DNA of 64,000 nt from Bifidobacterium breve (GCA_945878865.1 CAMCUD010000005.1:160966-224965), one strand, 5' to 3'. Shown: positions 15,143-23,887, numbered from the stretch's first letter. The notes: generated by a model not told the origin, from the sequence alone. Program-made: numbers and translations.

Positions 15143-17404
15143 CTACGCGTCGGCGGCCGCCGCGCCGGCCACCTCGGGCACCGCGGCCGGGCCGACCTCC
15201 ACCGGGATCCCGTTGAGCACCGCGGTGCCGCTCAGCGGCTCGAGGAGTTCCTCGTCGGCGAGCACGTTGCTGTTCGTGCCGGGTCGCTGGGCGGCGACCC
15301 GCAGCTGCGTGCCGTCGACGTCGTGCCCCCAGCCGTGCGGCAGGGAGACGACCCCGGGCATGACGTCCTCGGTGACCTCCACGGGCGCGGTCACGGCGCC
15401 CGTGCGCGACCGGATGCTCGCCTGGCCGCCGTCGGTCAGGGCCAGCCTGTCGGCGTCGCGCGGATGGACTTGGAGCGTGCAGCGCTCGGGGCCCCGGGCG
15501 AGCACCGGCAGGTTGTGCATCCACGAGTTGTTCGAGCGCAGGTGCCGGCGGCCCACGAGCAGCAGCCCGCCGTTGGGCCGTTCGTCGAGCGCCGCCTCCA
15601 GCGCGGGCAGGCCCCCGAGCAGGGCGGGCGGGGCGAGCTCGATCTTGCCGCTCGGCGTCTTCAGCGCGTCGGCGAGCCGCGGCTGCAGCGGCCCGAGGTC
15701 CACCCCGTGCGGGTTGGCCTCCAGCACCTCGAGGCTCAGACCGTCCGGCTTCGCCCCATAGGCGTCGCCGTACGGCCCGCCGCGCAGCATCGCGTCGAGC
15801 ATCCGCTCGGGGCCGCGGCGCCCGGCGAGCTGCGCCAGGAGCTCCTCTGGATCTCGGCCATGGACCGGCGAGCGCGGGTCGCCGACCTGGCGCTGCACCG
15901 TCTGCGAGGCCAGGAACGCGTCGAGGGCGTCGATGTCGCCGTCGGGCCCCTGGCCGCCGGCGATGAGCGCGAGGCGCAGGAGGGTCTCCCACTCGTCGGG
16001 CATCCCCTCCGGCCGCGGCAGCGACGGCGGGCTGAAGTTCGCGACGTTGCGCACGGCGAACCCGTAGAGCGCGAGGTCGTAGTGCAGCTTCTCCATCGCC
16101 GACGGCGCGGGCAGGATGACGTCGGCGTGGCGTGTGGTCTCGTTGACGTAGATGTCGACGCTGACCATCAGGTCGAGTTGCTCGAGCGCCGCGGTGAGCC
16201 GGCCGCTGTTGGGCAGCGACGCCGCCGGGTTGCCGGCGATCGTGAACAGCGCGCGGATCTGGTCGTCGCCGGGCGTGTCGATCTCCTCGGCGAGCGTGGC
16301 GGCGGGCAGCTCGCCGAACGTCTCAGGCAGGCCGCGCACGCGGCTGGCCCAGCGCCCGACCTTCGGCGGCTTGCCACCGGGGCCGCCGGGAACGCCTGTC
16401 GCCGGCAGCGTGAACATGCCGCCGCCCTCGGTGTCGAGGTGGCCGGTGATCGTCGTCAGCACGTCGACGAGCCAGCTCGCGACGGTGCCGAAGCGCTGCG
16501 TCGTCGTGCCGATCCGGCCGTAGACCGCGGCGCGCGGCGTGCGCGCGAGCTCGCGGGCCAGCTCGCGGATGCGGGCGGCGTCGATGCCCGTCGCCCCGGT
16601 GACGGCATCCGGGCTGAACGGCGTCATCGCGGCGCGCAACTCGTCGAGCCCGGCGGCGTGCTGCTCGGCCCGCCCGAGCGTCGTCAGGCCCTCCTCCAGG
16701 ACGGTGTGGACGAGCGCCGCCAGCAGCAGCGCGTCGGTGCCCGGCCGGATGAAGAGGTGCTCGTCGGCGACCTGCGCGGTGCGCGAGCGGCGCGGGTCGA
16801 CGACGATGACCTTCCCGCCGCGCTCCTGGATCGCCTGGAGCCGGTGGCGCATGCCCGGCGCGGTCATCAGGCTGCCGTTGGACGCCAGCGGGTTCGCGCC
16901 GAGGATGAGGAAGAGGTCGGTGCGGTCGACGTCGGGGATCGGCACCGTGACCTCGGAGCCGAACATATGCGCGGCAGCCAGCTGCTTGGGCATTTGGTCG
17001 ACGGTGCTGGCGCTGAACACGTTCTTCGTGCCCAGCGCCTTGATGAGCACGCGGCTGTAGATGATCGCGGAGATGTGGTGGGCCGACGGGTTGCCGAGGT
17101 ACACCCCGGCGGCCTGCCGGCCGTGCTGCTCGAGCAGCGGTGTCAGGCGCCGGTCGATCTCGGCGAACGCCTCGTCCCACGTCGCCTCGACGAACGTGCC
17201 GTCGGCCTGCTTGATGAGCGGCACGCGCACCCGGTCGGGATCCTCGTGCAGCTCCTTCATCGAGACGCCCTTCGGGCAGATGAAGCCCTTGCTGAAGACG
17301 TCCTCGGCGTCGGGACGCACCGCGACGACGCGGGCCCCGTCGAGCTCGACGGCGAGGCCGCAGGTGGCCTCGCACAATGGGCAGGTCCTGATCGCGGTGC
17401 TCAC
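15143..17404 (-). CDS. Molybdopterin-dependent oxidoreductase with N-terminal 4Fe-4S site
   Basis: 753 residues, DMSO-reductase superfamily. Cys8, Cys11, Cys15 and Cys43 (CPLCEATC ... FICPKG) form the expected 4Fe-4S motif. The large Mo-bisMGD domain follows (GVYLGNPSAHHI, LILGANPLASNG, VIVVDPRRSRTA), and the C-terminal molybdopterin dinucleotide-binding domain includes VHPRDADRLALTDGG. It resembles soluble formate-dehydrogenase/nitrate-reductase-like catalytic subunits. No membrane anchor, FeS or maturation gene is adjacent, so the redox partner is unknown. The FAD ferredoxin-reductase-like gene at 18892 is a distant candidate. GTG start at 17404. Confidence 0.9.
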   Translation of the reverse strand: MSTAIRTCPLCEATCGLAVELDGARVVAVRPDAEDVFSKGFICPKGVSMKELHEDPDRVRVPLIKQADGTFVEATWDEAFAEIDRRLTPLLEQHGRQAAGVYLGNPSAHHISAIIYSRVLIKALGTKNVFSASTVDQMPKQLAAAHMFGSEVTVPIPDVDRTDLFLILGANPLASNGSLMTAPGMRHRLQAIQERGGKVIVVDPRRSRTAQVADEHLFIRPGTDALLLAALVHTVLEEGLTTLGRAEQHAAGLDELRAAMTPFSPDAVTGATGIDAARIRELARELARTPRAAVYGRIGTTTQRFGTVASWLVDVLTTITGHLDTEGGGMFTLPATGVPGGPGGKPPKVGRWASRVRGLPETFGELPAATLAEEIDTPGDDQIRALFTIAGNPAASLPNSGRLTAALEQLDLMVSVDIYVNETTRHADVILPAPSAMEKLHYDLALYGFAVRNVANFSPPSLPRPEGMPDEWETLLRLALIAGGQGPDGDIDALDAFLASQTVQRQVGDPRSPVHGRDPEELLAQLAGRRGPERMLDAMLRGGPYGDAYGAKPDGLSLEVLEANPHGVDLGPLQPRLADALKTPSGKIELAPPALLGGLPALEAALDERPNGGLLLVGRRHLRSNNSWMHNLPVLARGPERCTLQVHPRDADRLALTDGGQASIRSRTGAVTAPVEVTEDVMPGVVSLPHGWGHDVDGTQLRVAAQRPGTNSNVLADEELLEPLSGTAVLNGIPVEVGPAAVPEVAGAAAADA

Positions 17405-17435
17405 GCGCCGACCCTACTCCCGCCGCGCGTCACAG

Positions 17436-17456
17436 GCGCCGGATGATGTCCGGCGC
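17436..17456 (-). terminator. Terminator-like hairpin after the secreted protein gene
   Basis: 8-bp stem GCGCCGGA (17436-17443) with 17449-17456, 5-base loop, just downstream of the stop of the minus-strand gene at 17461. Confidence 0.45.
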
Positions 17457-17460
17457 GCGT

Positions 17461-18615
17461 TCAGCGCCGGAGCGTGACGTCCTTCGTGATCGGGGCCTGG
17501 CCGCTGAGCGCGATCTCCACGCGGAGCTGCTTCTGCCCCTTGAGCCGCTTGCGCGCCTTGCGGTTGAGCGAGACCGAGACCGTCTTCGTCTTGCCGGCCG
17601 CGAGCTTCAGCGTCTTGCTGCCCAGCAGCACCGGCTTCTTCGCGACGGTCCGCAGCCGGACCTTGCCGGTGCACGCCTTGCCGTCAGTGCGGGCGCACTT
17701 GACGGAGACGCCGATCTTCCCGCGCTTGAGCCTGAGCTTCGAGGCACGGATCTCGGCGAGCGGTGACGCGGTTCCCGCTCCCTGCTGGGGCTGCTGCTGG
17801 CCACCGCCGCCGGACGGCGCGCACTGCCGAAGCGAGACCCCGACGTTGCGCGTGCCCGCGGTGCAGGCCGTGCCGGGTGTGGTCGCCGCGGTCGGCACCC
17901 AGTCGTAGTTCATGAGCACCTCGAACCCGTTGGCGATCCACGCGTTCTGGTTGTTCTGGCTGGGATCGATCTGCGGGAAGTGCCACGTCACCCCGGGATC
18001 GGACGGCACCGGACCGATCGGTCGCGGCAGGCCGGAGTCGTGGATCGGCAGCGTGCCGGTCGAGCCGTGGGCGTTGACGACCACCCAGTCGCGGTAGCCG
18101 GCGACGCCGGGGTTGTTCGGGTCGTACGGCTTGCTCTCGACGAGGAAGTTCACCGGGATCTCGGTGACGGCGTTCGGCGTGGGGTTCACGGTCGGCGTCT
18201 CGGAGATGCCCGCACAGCACGTGGTCAGCAGCTGGCCGTCGGACGGCCGCTTGCCGGTGAACTGCCGGACGGTGGCGATGCTGACAGGCGCCGGGTTGGG
18301 GCCGGACTTCACCCGCGCGACGGTGACCTTGCCCGAGTTGGGGACGATGTGGCTCGTCCCGGGGGTGTTCCCCGTCTGGAAGACCGTGCACGTCGACGGA
18401 CCGACGAACTGCTCGACGTAGTCCTGATAGCCGCCGGGGCCGAACCCGCCCGGATTGCCCGGGACACCGGGCATCCAGCGCGTTTCACAGTGATACGGGT
18501 AGTTCGCCGTCGATGTGAGCGGACTCCCCTGCCCGGAGATCTGCGCAGAGGCCATAGAGGGCAGGACCGCCAGCGCGGTCAGCACGATGAGAACCGGACG
18601 GGACAGGCGGCGCAT
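17461..18615 (-). CDS. Secreted protein of unknown function
   Basis: 384 residues with a Sec signal peptide (MRRLSRPVLIVLTALAVL, cleavage after ASA near residue 24). Residues 25-275 form a Pro/Gly/Asn-rich region (YPYHCETRW, TCCAGISETP, WHFPQIDPSQNNQNAW) with several Cys, probably a disulfide-bonded extracellular domain. A Gln/Gly linker (GGGGQQQPQQG) leads to a Lys-rich beta-sandwich-like C-terminal domain (KTLKLAAGKTKTVSVSLN) seen repeatedly in secreted proteins of this group. ATG at 18615. No enzymatic motif is evident. It is a single-gene unit between the tRNA and the molybdopterin enzyme. Confidence 0.75.
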   Translation of the reverse strand: MRRLSRPVLIVLTALAVLPSMASAQISGQGSPLTSTANYPYHCETRWMPGVPGNPGGFGPGGYQDYVEQFVGPSTCTVFQTGNTPGTSHIVPNSGKVTVARVKSGPNPAPVSIATVRQFTGKRPSDGQLLTTCCAGISETPTVNPTPNAVTEIPVNFLVESKPYDPNNPGVAGYRDWVVVNAHGSTGTLPIHDSGLPRPIGPVPSDPGVTWHFPQIDPSQNNQNAWIANGFEVLMNYDWVPTAATTPGTACTAGTRNVGVSLRQCAPSGGGGQQQPQQGAGTASPLAEIRASKLRLKRGKIGVSVKCARTDGKACTGKVRLRTVAKKPVLLGSKTLKLAAGKTKTVSVSLNRKARKRLKGQKQLRVEIALSGQAPITKDVTLRR

Positions 18616-18738
18616 CGCGCGAGCGTACCGCGTTCTGGACGCGTCGTATACCGGGAAGTGGTGAAACGCGCCAACTCACCGCTTCAACGTACGCATCCGT
18701 GCGTAGCGGCGTCACGTCAGGGTGGCGCGATCGCGGAG

Positions 18739-18820
18739 TGGGGGGAGCAGGATTCGAACCTGCGTAGGCATAGCCAACGGGTTTACAGCCCGTCTCCTTT
18801 AACCACTCGGACATCCCCCC
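18739..18820 (-). tRNA. tRNA-Tyr (GTA)
   Basis: 82-nt class II tRNA on the minus strand. Acceptor stem GGGGGGA/TCCCCCC; anticodon loop CTGTAAA with anticodon GTA between ACGGG and CCCGT arms; long variable arm; T-arm GCAGG-TTCGAAT-CCTGC; discriminator A at 18739. The 3' CCA is not encoded. Confidence 0.95.
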
Positions 18821-18891
18821 GAGCGTGACCCGGCCGAAGCACCGGCCGGGCGGGTCGTAGAGATTAGCCCACCCTCGCCCGCGCCGCCGCG

Positions 18892-20220
18892 TCATGCATC
18901 GGGTCGAGTTTGGGGCGCATATGACCCCAAAGTCGACCCGATCCTCGGCGCGGGGTCATCGACCCGCGCTGCACTGGTCCGCGGGCGCCGGTGCGGCTCC
19001 GGATCCCAGGCAGGCACGGGCACCGCCGGCGGCGCCGGGCAGGAGGCCGCGACCGCGTCGTGGACCCAGCGCGCCGCCGGGCGCGCCCCCGCGATCGTGC
19101 CGCCCACGAAGCGGCCCCGCGCGTCGAACGCCGCCACCGCACCGCGCATGACCGACGGCCGGCCCTCCACGTCGACGAAGGACACCCCCGCGCCCGGGCG
19201 GCCGACCAGCTGCGCGCACGCGCCGAACTGCTCGGTGAACCCCCACGGGATCGGGGTGAACGGCGCCATCCCCGCCGGCCCGTCGAGCAGGGCGTCGGCC
19301 GCGTGGCGCCCCATGGCCACCGCGTTGGCCGAGTGGCCCACACGCCGCGGGGTCTCATCGAAGCGCAGATTCGGCCAGCGCGCGCAGTCGCCCGCCGCCA
19401 CCACGCCCTCGAGCCCGACGACGTGCGTGGTCGGTCCGCACAGGATCCCGTCGCCCACATCGACGCCCGGCACGTCCTCGAGCCAGCCGACGTCCGGCCA
19501 CGCGCCGACGGCCACCAGCGCCACGTCCGCTTCGACGACCGCGCCGTCGGTGAGCTCCGCCCGTACGATCGCGCCGCCCGACTCCCACGACGAGACACTC
19601 ACGCCGCAGCGCACGTCGACGCGGTGGCGGCGATGCCACGCCGAGAACGCCTCGCCCATCCGCGGGCCGACCGTGTCGCACAGCAGTGTGGGTGCGAGCT
19701 CGACGATCGTCGTCGGCAGGCCCCGGTTGCGCAGCGCCGCAGCCGCCTCGCAGCCGATCGGCCCGCCGCCCACGATGAGCAGGCGGCGCGCGTCGCGCAG
19801 CGCGCCCCGCAGGCGGTGAGCGTCACCGAGCGTGCGCAGGGTGAAGACCCGGTCGTCCATGCGCCGGGCGCCCGGAAGCGTTCGCGGCACCGCGCCGGTG
19901 GCGAGGATGAGGCCGTCGTAGGGCAGCTCCCGCCCGTCGTCGAGCAGCACCCGGCGCGCATCCGGATCGAGCCCGACCGCGCGCCGGCCGGCGTGCCAGC
20001 GCGCCTGCGCGGGCATCGGCGCGCGCAGCGCGATCTGGTCGTCGCGCAGCCGCGACGAGGCGATGCTCGTCAGCAGCGGCCGGCGATACGGCGTCCCGGG
20101 CTCCGCGGCGACGATCTCCACCCTGCCGGCGAAGCCGCGCTCGGCGAGGCGCTCGGCCGCGCGAACGGCCGCGATCCCCCCTCCGACGATGACGACGACC
20201 CCGAGCGTCTCGGAGCCCAT
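18892..20220 (-). CDS. FAD-dependent ferredoxin/rubredoxin-reductase-type oxidoreductase
   Basis: 442 residues with two dinucleotide-binding motifs: VVIVGGGIAAVRAAERL (FAD, about 8-24) and LLIVGGGPIGCEAAAAL (NAD(P)H, about 148-164), plus the second FAD motif VVAAGDCARWP (about 275). This layout matches reductases that feed electrons to ferredoxins of P450s or dioxygenases. A short C-terminal domain resembles the reductase_C region. The last residues (IGSTLGSYAPQTRPDA) are encoded by a near-perfect 45-base hairpin element at 18898-18942, so the native C-terminus may once have been elsewhere. ATG at 20220. No ferredoxin gene is adjacent; a P450 lies at 56455-57912. Confidence 0.87.
   Translation of the reverse strand: MGSETLGVVVIVGGGIAAVRAAERLAERGFAGRVEIVAAEPGTPYRRPLLTSIASSRLRDDQIALRAPMPAQARWHAGRRAVGLDPDARRVLLDDGRELPYDGLILATGAVPRTLPGARRMDDRVFTLRTLGDAHRLRGALRDARRLLIVGGGPIGCEAAAALRNRGLPTTIVELAPTLLCDTVGPRMGEAFSAWHRRHRVDVRCGVSVSSWESGGAIVRAELTDGAVVEADVALVAVGAWPDVGWLEDVPGVDVGDGILCGPTTHVVGLEGVVAAGDCARWPNLRFDETPRRVGHSANAVAMGRHAADALLDGPAGMAPFTPIPWGFTEQFGACAQLVGRPGAGVSFVDVEGRPSVMRGAVAAFDARGRFVGGTIAGARPAARWVHDAVAASCPAPPAVPVPAWDPEPHRRPRTSAARVDDPAPRIGSTLGSYAPQTRPDA
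18898..18942. repeat. REP-like palindromic element inside the 3' end of a coding region
   Basis: 18-bp arms 18898-18915 and 18925-18942 pair with a single mismatch around a 9-base loop containing CATATG. It lies within the last codons of the FAD reductase and could act as its terminator. The sequence looks like a mobile or dispersed hairpin rather than codon-driven sequence. No second copy was found in this window. Confidence 0.6.
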
Positions 20221-20304
20221 GAGCGTTCCCCCCTGTGGACAGACCTGCGACCGGCCTCCCCAGGCCGGTCGCCAGCGATGCTATCCGCGGGGCGCGGTGA
20301 ACGC

Positions 20305-20327
20305 GAGCCGGCGGGACGAGCCGGCTC
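20305..20327 (-). terminator. Terminator-like hairpin after the acidic secreted protein
   Basis: GAGCCGGC (20305-20312) pairs with 20320-20327 around a 7-base loop. One further pair (20304/20328) extends it to 9 bp. It starts 11 bases past the stop at 20338 on the minus strand. Confidence 0.5.
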
Positions 20328-20337
20328 GGGCGGAACG

Positions 20338-21114
20338 TCAGTCCTCGGTGTCGACGGCGTCGGAGCCGTCGTCGCCGCTGTCGTCCTGCGGCAGGTCGAG
20401 CCCGAGCGCCTCGGCGGTGTCGGTGATCGTGTCCACGATCCCGGAGATGTCATCGGCGAGCTCCTCATCGGTGCCCTCGTCGTCGAGGATCTCCCCGAGG
20501 TCGCCGAGTTCCTGCTCGACCTCCGCGGCGACCGCCGCGACCACATCGTCCGTGCCCTCGGTCTCCACGAGGAACCGCGCGGCGTCGTCACGGTCCTCGG
20601 CCGACGCCTCGACCGTCGCGACCGCGCGCGAGTACAGGCGGCCGTCGGCGTCGAGCGCGATGTCCGTGACCGCGCCGATCGCCTGATGCTCGACGGCGGT
20701 CACCGCGCGGACGGCGGCGGCGCCGCCGGGCAGCTCATTGTCGGCGCGCTCGATCGCGGCGTCCTGCGCGGCATCGAGGTTGCGCTGCGCGCGCTTGAGA
20801 TGCGCAGCGGCGCGGCGGTCGTTCCCGGCGTCGGCGGCCGCGTTGGCGTCACGCAGCGCGCGCCGGGCGGCGACCAGGCGCTCGCGGATACGGGCAGGCA
20901 CCTTCCCGGGAACCGCCGCGCGCGTCTGCGCCTCGTCGTCGGCGGGGTCCTCGTCCTCGGCGGGATCGTCGGAGGGCTGGTCGGCGCCGTCGTCGTACGG
21001 GTCGGCGGGGGCGGCGTCGTCGTAGGTCCTGGGCGTCGCACCCGCAGGCACAGCCGCTGTCGCCATCACGGCCAGCGTCCCCAGCAGCGCCAGCATCCAC
21101 CGTCCGAAGTTCAT
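20338..21114 (-). CDS. Secreted acidic helical protein (DUF5667-like guess)
   Basis: 258 residues with a signal peptide (MNFGRWMLALLGTLAVMATAAVPAGA). A very acidic stretch (DPYDDGADQPSDDPAEDEDPADDE) is followed by Ala/Arg-rich helices about 75-170 (RERLVAARRALRDANAAADAG) that look like a coiled coil, and an acidic C-terminus ending DDGSDAVDTED. The helical core resembles the DUF5667 type of exported actinobacterial proteins, but the match is a guess. ATG at 21114, divergent from the zinc-ribbon protein across a 224-base gap with no other gene. No enzymatic motif. Confidence 0.7.
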   Translation of the reverse strand: MNFGRWMLALLGTLAVMATAAVPAGATPRTYDDAAPADPYDDGADQPSDDPAEDEDPADDEAQTRAAVPGKVPARIRERLVAARRALRDANAAADAGNDRRAAAHLKRAQRNLDAAQDAAIERADNELPGGAAAVRAVTAVEHQAIGAVTDIALDADGRLYSRAVATVEASAEDRDDAARFLVETEGTDDVVAAVAAEVEQELGDLGEILDDEGTDEELADDISGIVDTITDTAEALGLDLPQDDSGDDGSDAVDTED

Positions 21115-21338
21115 CGCGTTCCCCTTGCCAAAACGTGGTCGTCCCTACCGCTGTGGCTATCGGCCGCCACCCGCGATGCTCTGCGAAACGGCGCACCGGA
21201 CGGACGAACGTCGAGCGCCGACCTCGGATGAACGTCCAGCGCGCATCCGCAGAGTCCCGCACACCCCCGCGGACGCCCCGCGGATCGCTACGGCGCCGTG
21301 CGGATGGCGCCGGGTCCCCGAGGTGCAACCGTGACGCC

Positions 21339-22433
21339 ATGTCCCAGGCAACGTCCAGGTTCTGCCCCGAGTGCGGCGCCGAGCACGACGCGGACGCGCA
21401 GTTCTGCGCACAGTGCGGCCACCAGTTCGACGCGCCGGGTGCGCCCGCCACCCTCCACGCGGTCCCGCCGGCGTCGCCGAACGGCGGCGCGCAGCCGGCC
21501 GCCAAGTCGCCCTGGCCCTGGGTCATCGGCGGGGTCGCCCTCGTCGCGGTCCTGGCGGGCACGGCGATCGCGCTCGTCCTGCTCCTCGGCGGAGACGATG
21601 AGCCGCCGGCCCCCGCGGCTGGATACCCGAGCCGCGCGGCAGCGGTGATCGACCCGGTCGGCTCCGCGAACTCGGCGATGTCCGCGAGGCTGAACAATCT
21701 CGACCCGGGCGAAGCGGTCGCCGACGTCGCCGCGGCCCGCCGGACGACCGCGGCCGCCACGCGCACGGCGCAGACGGACCTTCAGACCCTCACGCCGACC
21801 GCCGCCGACACCGCGCAGGCGCTGCGGGCGGAGCGCACCCTGCTCGCCGCGATGGCCGCAGCGATCGCCAAGCCCTCAGAGCGGACCGCCAACGCGCTGG
21901 CCGTCCCGTCCCAGGCGGCCCGTGACGCGTGGGCGCGCGTGCGGGACACGATCCCGGGAGCCGGCGGCGAGCTCGCGCACGTCGACCGGCTCGCGGCGTG
22001 GGCGAGAGCCGCGGGCGGCGCGACGACGGCGAAGCGGCCGAACGCCGCCGGCGCGAGCTGCGGCGGGTTCGAGGGCGTCTCCGGGGTCTACGCGCGCAAC
22101 GTCGACTGCCAGACCGCGCTCCGCGTCGCCGTCAACGCGCAGGGCGGCGGCGGCACGGAGGGCTTCGCCTGCCGCGTCACCGGGGCCGACGACACCGCCG
22201 GCACCGAGCGCTGGGCCTGCAGCAAGGGCAGCGCGACGATCACGTTCAGCGCCACGAGCGGCGCCGCCGGGGATGTGCCCGACAACGGCGGCGATGTCCC
22301 GCAGGACGACACCGGCAACGACGTCCAGCCGGTCGAGCCCGGCGACATGCCGGGTGAAGGCGGCGACGTGCCGGAGGGGACGCCGGACGACGTCGTCCCC
22401 GACGACACCGGCGCCGACCAGGGCGTCGGCTGA
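21339..22433 (+). CDS. Zinc-ribbon membrane protein with acidic C-terminal tail
   Basis: 364 residues. An N-terminal zinc ribbon with two CxxC knuckles (FCPECGAEHDADAQFCAQCG) is followed by a single TM helix (about 58-82, WVIGGVALVAVLAGTAIALVL). A helical Ala-rich extracytoplasmic region and a two-Cys segment (CRVTGADDTAG...WACSKG) come next, then a Pro/Asp/Gly tail with repeated GDVP motifs. The topology suggests a cytoplasmic ribbon and an exported sensor or scaffold domain. The start at 21339 is the ATG directly before the ribbon. Function unknown; the divergent neighbour is another exported acidic protein. Confidence 0.72.
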   Translation: MSQATSRFCPECGAEHDADAQFCAQCGHQFDAPGAPATLHAVPPASPNGGAQPAAKSPWPWVIGGVALVAVLAGTAIALVLLLGGDDEPPAPAAGYPSRAAAVIDPVGSANSAMSARLNNLDPGEAVADVAAARRTTAAATRTAQTDLQTLTPTAADTAQALRAERTLLAAMAAAIAKPSERTANALAVPSQAARDAWARVRDTIPGAGGELAHVDRLAAWARAAGGATTAKRPNAAGASCGGFEGVSGVYARNVDCQTALRVAVNAQGGGGTEGFACRVTGADDTAGTERWACSKGSATITFSATSGAAGDVPDNGGDVPQDDTGNDVQPVEPGDMPGEGGDVPEGTPDDVVPDDTGADQGVG

Positions 22434-22443
22434 CGCGGACCAG

Positions 22444-22481
22444 TGGATGTGGGACCCGCCCAACGGCAGGTCCCACATCCA
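22444..22481. terminator. Bidirectional terminator hairpin between zinc-ribbon gene and rpoD
   Basis: Perfect 13-bp stem TGGATGTGGGACC (22444-22456) with 22469-22481, 12-base loop. It lies 10 bases after one stop and 24 bases before the convergent sigma-factor stop. Confidence 0.75.
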
Positions 22482-22505
22482 ACCTCCCCTCCCCAGGGGA
22501 CCCGC

Positions 22506-23690
22506 CTAACTGGCGTCCCGAAGCCGCTGCGCTTCCGGCAGCGACTCGAGCTTTTTCAGCGTGTGGTTCTCGATCTGGCGGATGCGCTCGCGCGTCACGT
22601 TGAACGCGCGACCCACCTCCTCCAGGGTCTGCGGGCGGCCACCTGACAGGCCGAACCGCAGCTCGATCACCTCACGCTCGCGTGCCGGCAGTGCCGACAG
22701 CGCGCGGCGGACATTGTCGCGCCGCAGGTTTTCGGAGGCCCGTTCGAACGGCGATTCCGCCGCCTGGTCCTCCACGAAGTCGCCCAGCTCGGACTCCTCC
22801 TCCTCGCCGATCGGCTTCTCCAGGGAGATCGGCTGCTGGCTCATCCGCAGGATGTCCCGCACCTCGCGCACGGGGCACTCCAGCTCCGTGGCGATCTCCT
22901 CGGGCGTGGGCTCGCGGCCCAGCGCCTGGACGAGCTGCCGCTCGACGTGGACCACCTTGTTGAGCTTCTCCACCATGTGGACCGGGATGCGGATCGTCCG
23001 CCCCTTGTCCGCGATGGCGCGCGTGACGGCCTGGCGAATCCACCAGGTCGCGTACGTGGAGAACTTGAACCCGCGGCGGTAGTCGAACTTCTCCACCGCG
23101 CGGATCAGGCCCATCGACCCCTCCTGGATGAGATCCAGGAACGTCAGGCCGCGGCCCAGGTAGCCCTTCGCGATCGATACGACGAGACGGAGGTTCGCCT
23201 CGACCATGTGCTGCTTGGCCGCCATGTCCCCGCGCTCGATGCGCTTGGCCAGGGCAACCTCCTCTTCTGCCGTGAGCAGCGGCACCCGCCCGATGGAGCG
23301 CAGGTACAGCCGCAGGCTGTCGAGGGAAGGCTCGACCGTGAGGTCGATCTCCGGCTTCTTCGGCACCTCGGGGGTGCCGTTCTGTGTGGCCTTCCGGGCC
23401 TCGGCCGCCGCCTCCACGCGCGCGGCCTCAGAGGTCGGCAGTCGCCCGTCCTGCGCGACGACATCGATCCCCTGGTCGGTGAGGTAGCCGTGCAGCTCGG
23501 TCACCTGTTCCTTGGTGACCTCGACCTCTTCGAGCGCGCCCTGAAGCTGCTCGAGGGTCAGGAACCCGCGTTCCTGCGCTTCGGCGATCAGCGGACGCAG
23601 CTCGTCGAGCTCGTAGATCGGCGCCTCGTCCGCGAGAAGTACCTCGGTTTTGATCTCACAACCCCCCGTACATACCCATTCGTGGGTCAA
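22506..23690 (-). CDS. rpoD: Primary RNA polymerase sigma factor (RpoD/SigA)
   Basis: 394 residues. Region 1.2 is near 120-150 ([17 protein letters not shown]). Region 2 has [26 protein letters not shown] and the -10-reading [14 protein letters not shown]. Region 3 is near 255-320 ([14 protein letters not shown]), and region 4.2 carries the -35-reading [23 protein letters not shown]. It directs core polymerase to housekeeping promoters. The N-terminus is short and lacks the long basic or acidic region seen in larger RpoD proteins. The only in-frame start giving this length is TTG at 23690, and the upstream ORF at 23687-23728 ends across it in a TTGA, so expression may be translationally coupled. 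Confidence 0.93.
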   Translation of the reverse strand: MTHEWVCTGGCEIKTEVLLADEAPIYELDELRPLIAEAQERGFLTLEQLQGALEEVEVTKEQVTELHGYLTDQGIDVVAQDGRLPTSEAARVEAAAEARKATQNGTPEVPKKPEIDLTVEPSLDSLRLYLRSIGRVPLLTAEEEVALAKRIERGDMAAKQHMVEANLRLVVSIAKGYLGRGLTFLDLIQEGSMGLIRAVEKFDYRRGFKFSTYATWWIRQAVTRAIADKGRTIRIPVHMVEKLNKVVHVERQLVQALGREPTPEEIATELECPVREVRDILRMSQQPISLEKPIGEEEESELGDFVEDQAAESPFERASENLRRDNVRRALSALPAREREVIELRFGLSGGRPQTLEEVGRAFNVTRERIRQIENHTLKKLESLPEAQRLRDAS

Positions 23691-23728
23691 CCCTGAACGA
23701 CGTGTCCCTCGTCGCTCCTCTCCTCCAT
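23687..23728 (-). promoter_or_regulatory. Possible 13-codon leader ORF upstream of rpoD
   Basis: ATG at 23728 opens [13 protein letters not shown] and stops with TGA at 23689-23687, overlapping the rpoD TTG by three bases (TTGA). The rpoD start itself has no well-placed ribosome site, so coupling to this leader would explain its translation. The leader has no recognised regulatory residue pattern. Confidence 0.35.
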
Positions 23729-23869
23729 GGGGCCCTGCTGTTCGGTCCGGCTGCGGTCACCACCGCGGGGTATTCGGCTGAGCCGTGTGAACCTCTCGTG
23801 CGTAGACGGAGGAGGCCATCAACCGCTGGGGCGGAGTGATACCACGTTTCTGGGGATGTTGGTGGCCAA

Positions 23870-23887
23870 CCGCACGAAGTCGTGCGG
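23870..23887. promoter_or_regulatory. 18-bp palindrome upstream of folE2
   Basis: CCGCACGA and TCGTGCGG flank a 2-base centre, 36 bases upstream of the folE2 start, with TAGCCT nearby as a possible -10. It could be an operator or an RNA hairpin in a leader. FolE2 genes are often zinc-regulated, but the palindrome is not an obvious Zur box. Confidence 0.35.

Noticed and set aside
15323..17446. 707-codon open frame on the plus strand opposite the molybdopterin enzyme
   Set aside because: It is antisense to a protein with clear 4Fe-4S and MGD motifs. Its composition (Arg/His/Val-rich, no domains) is typical of shadow frames in GC-rich DNA.
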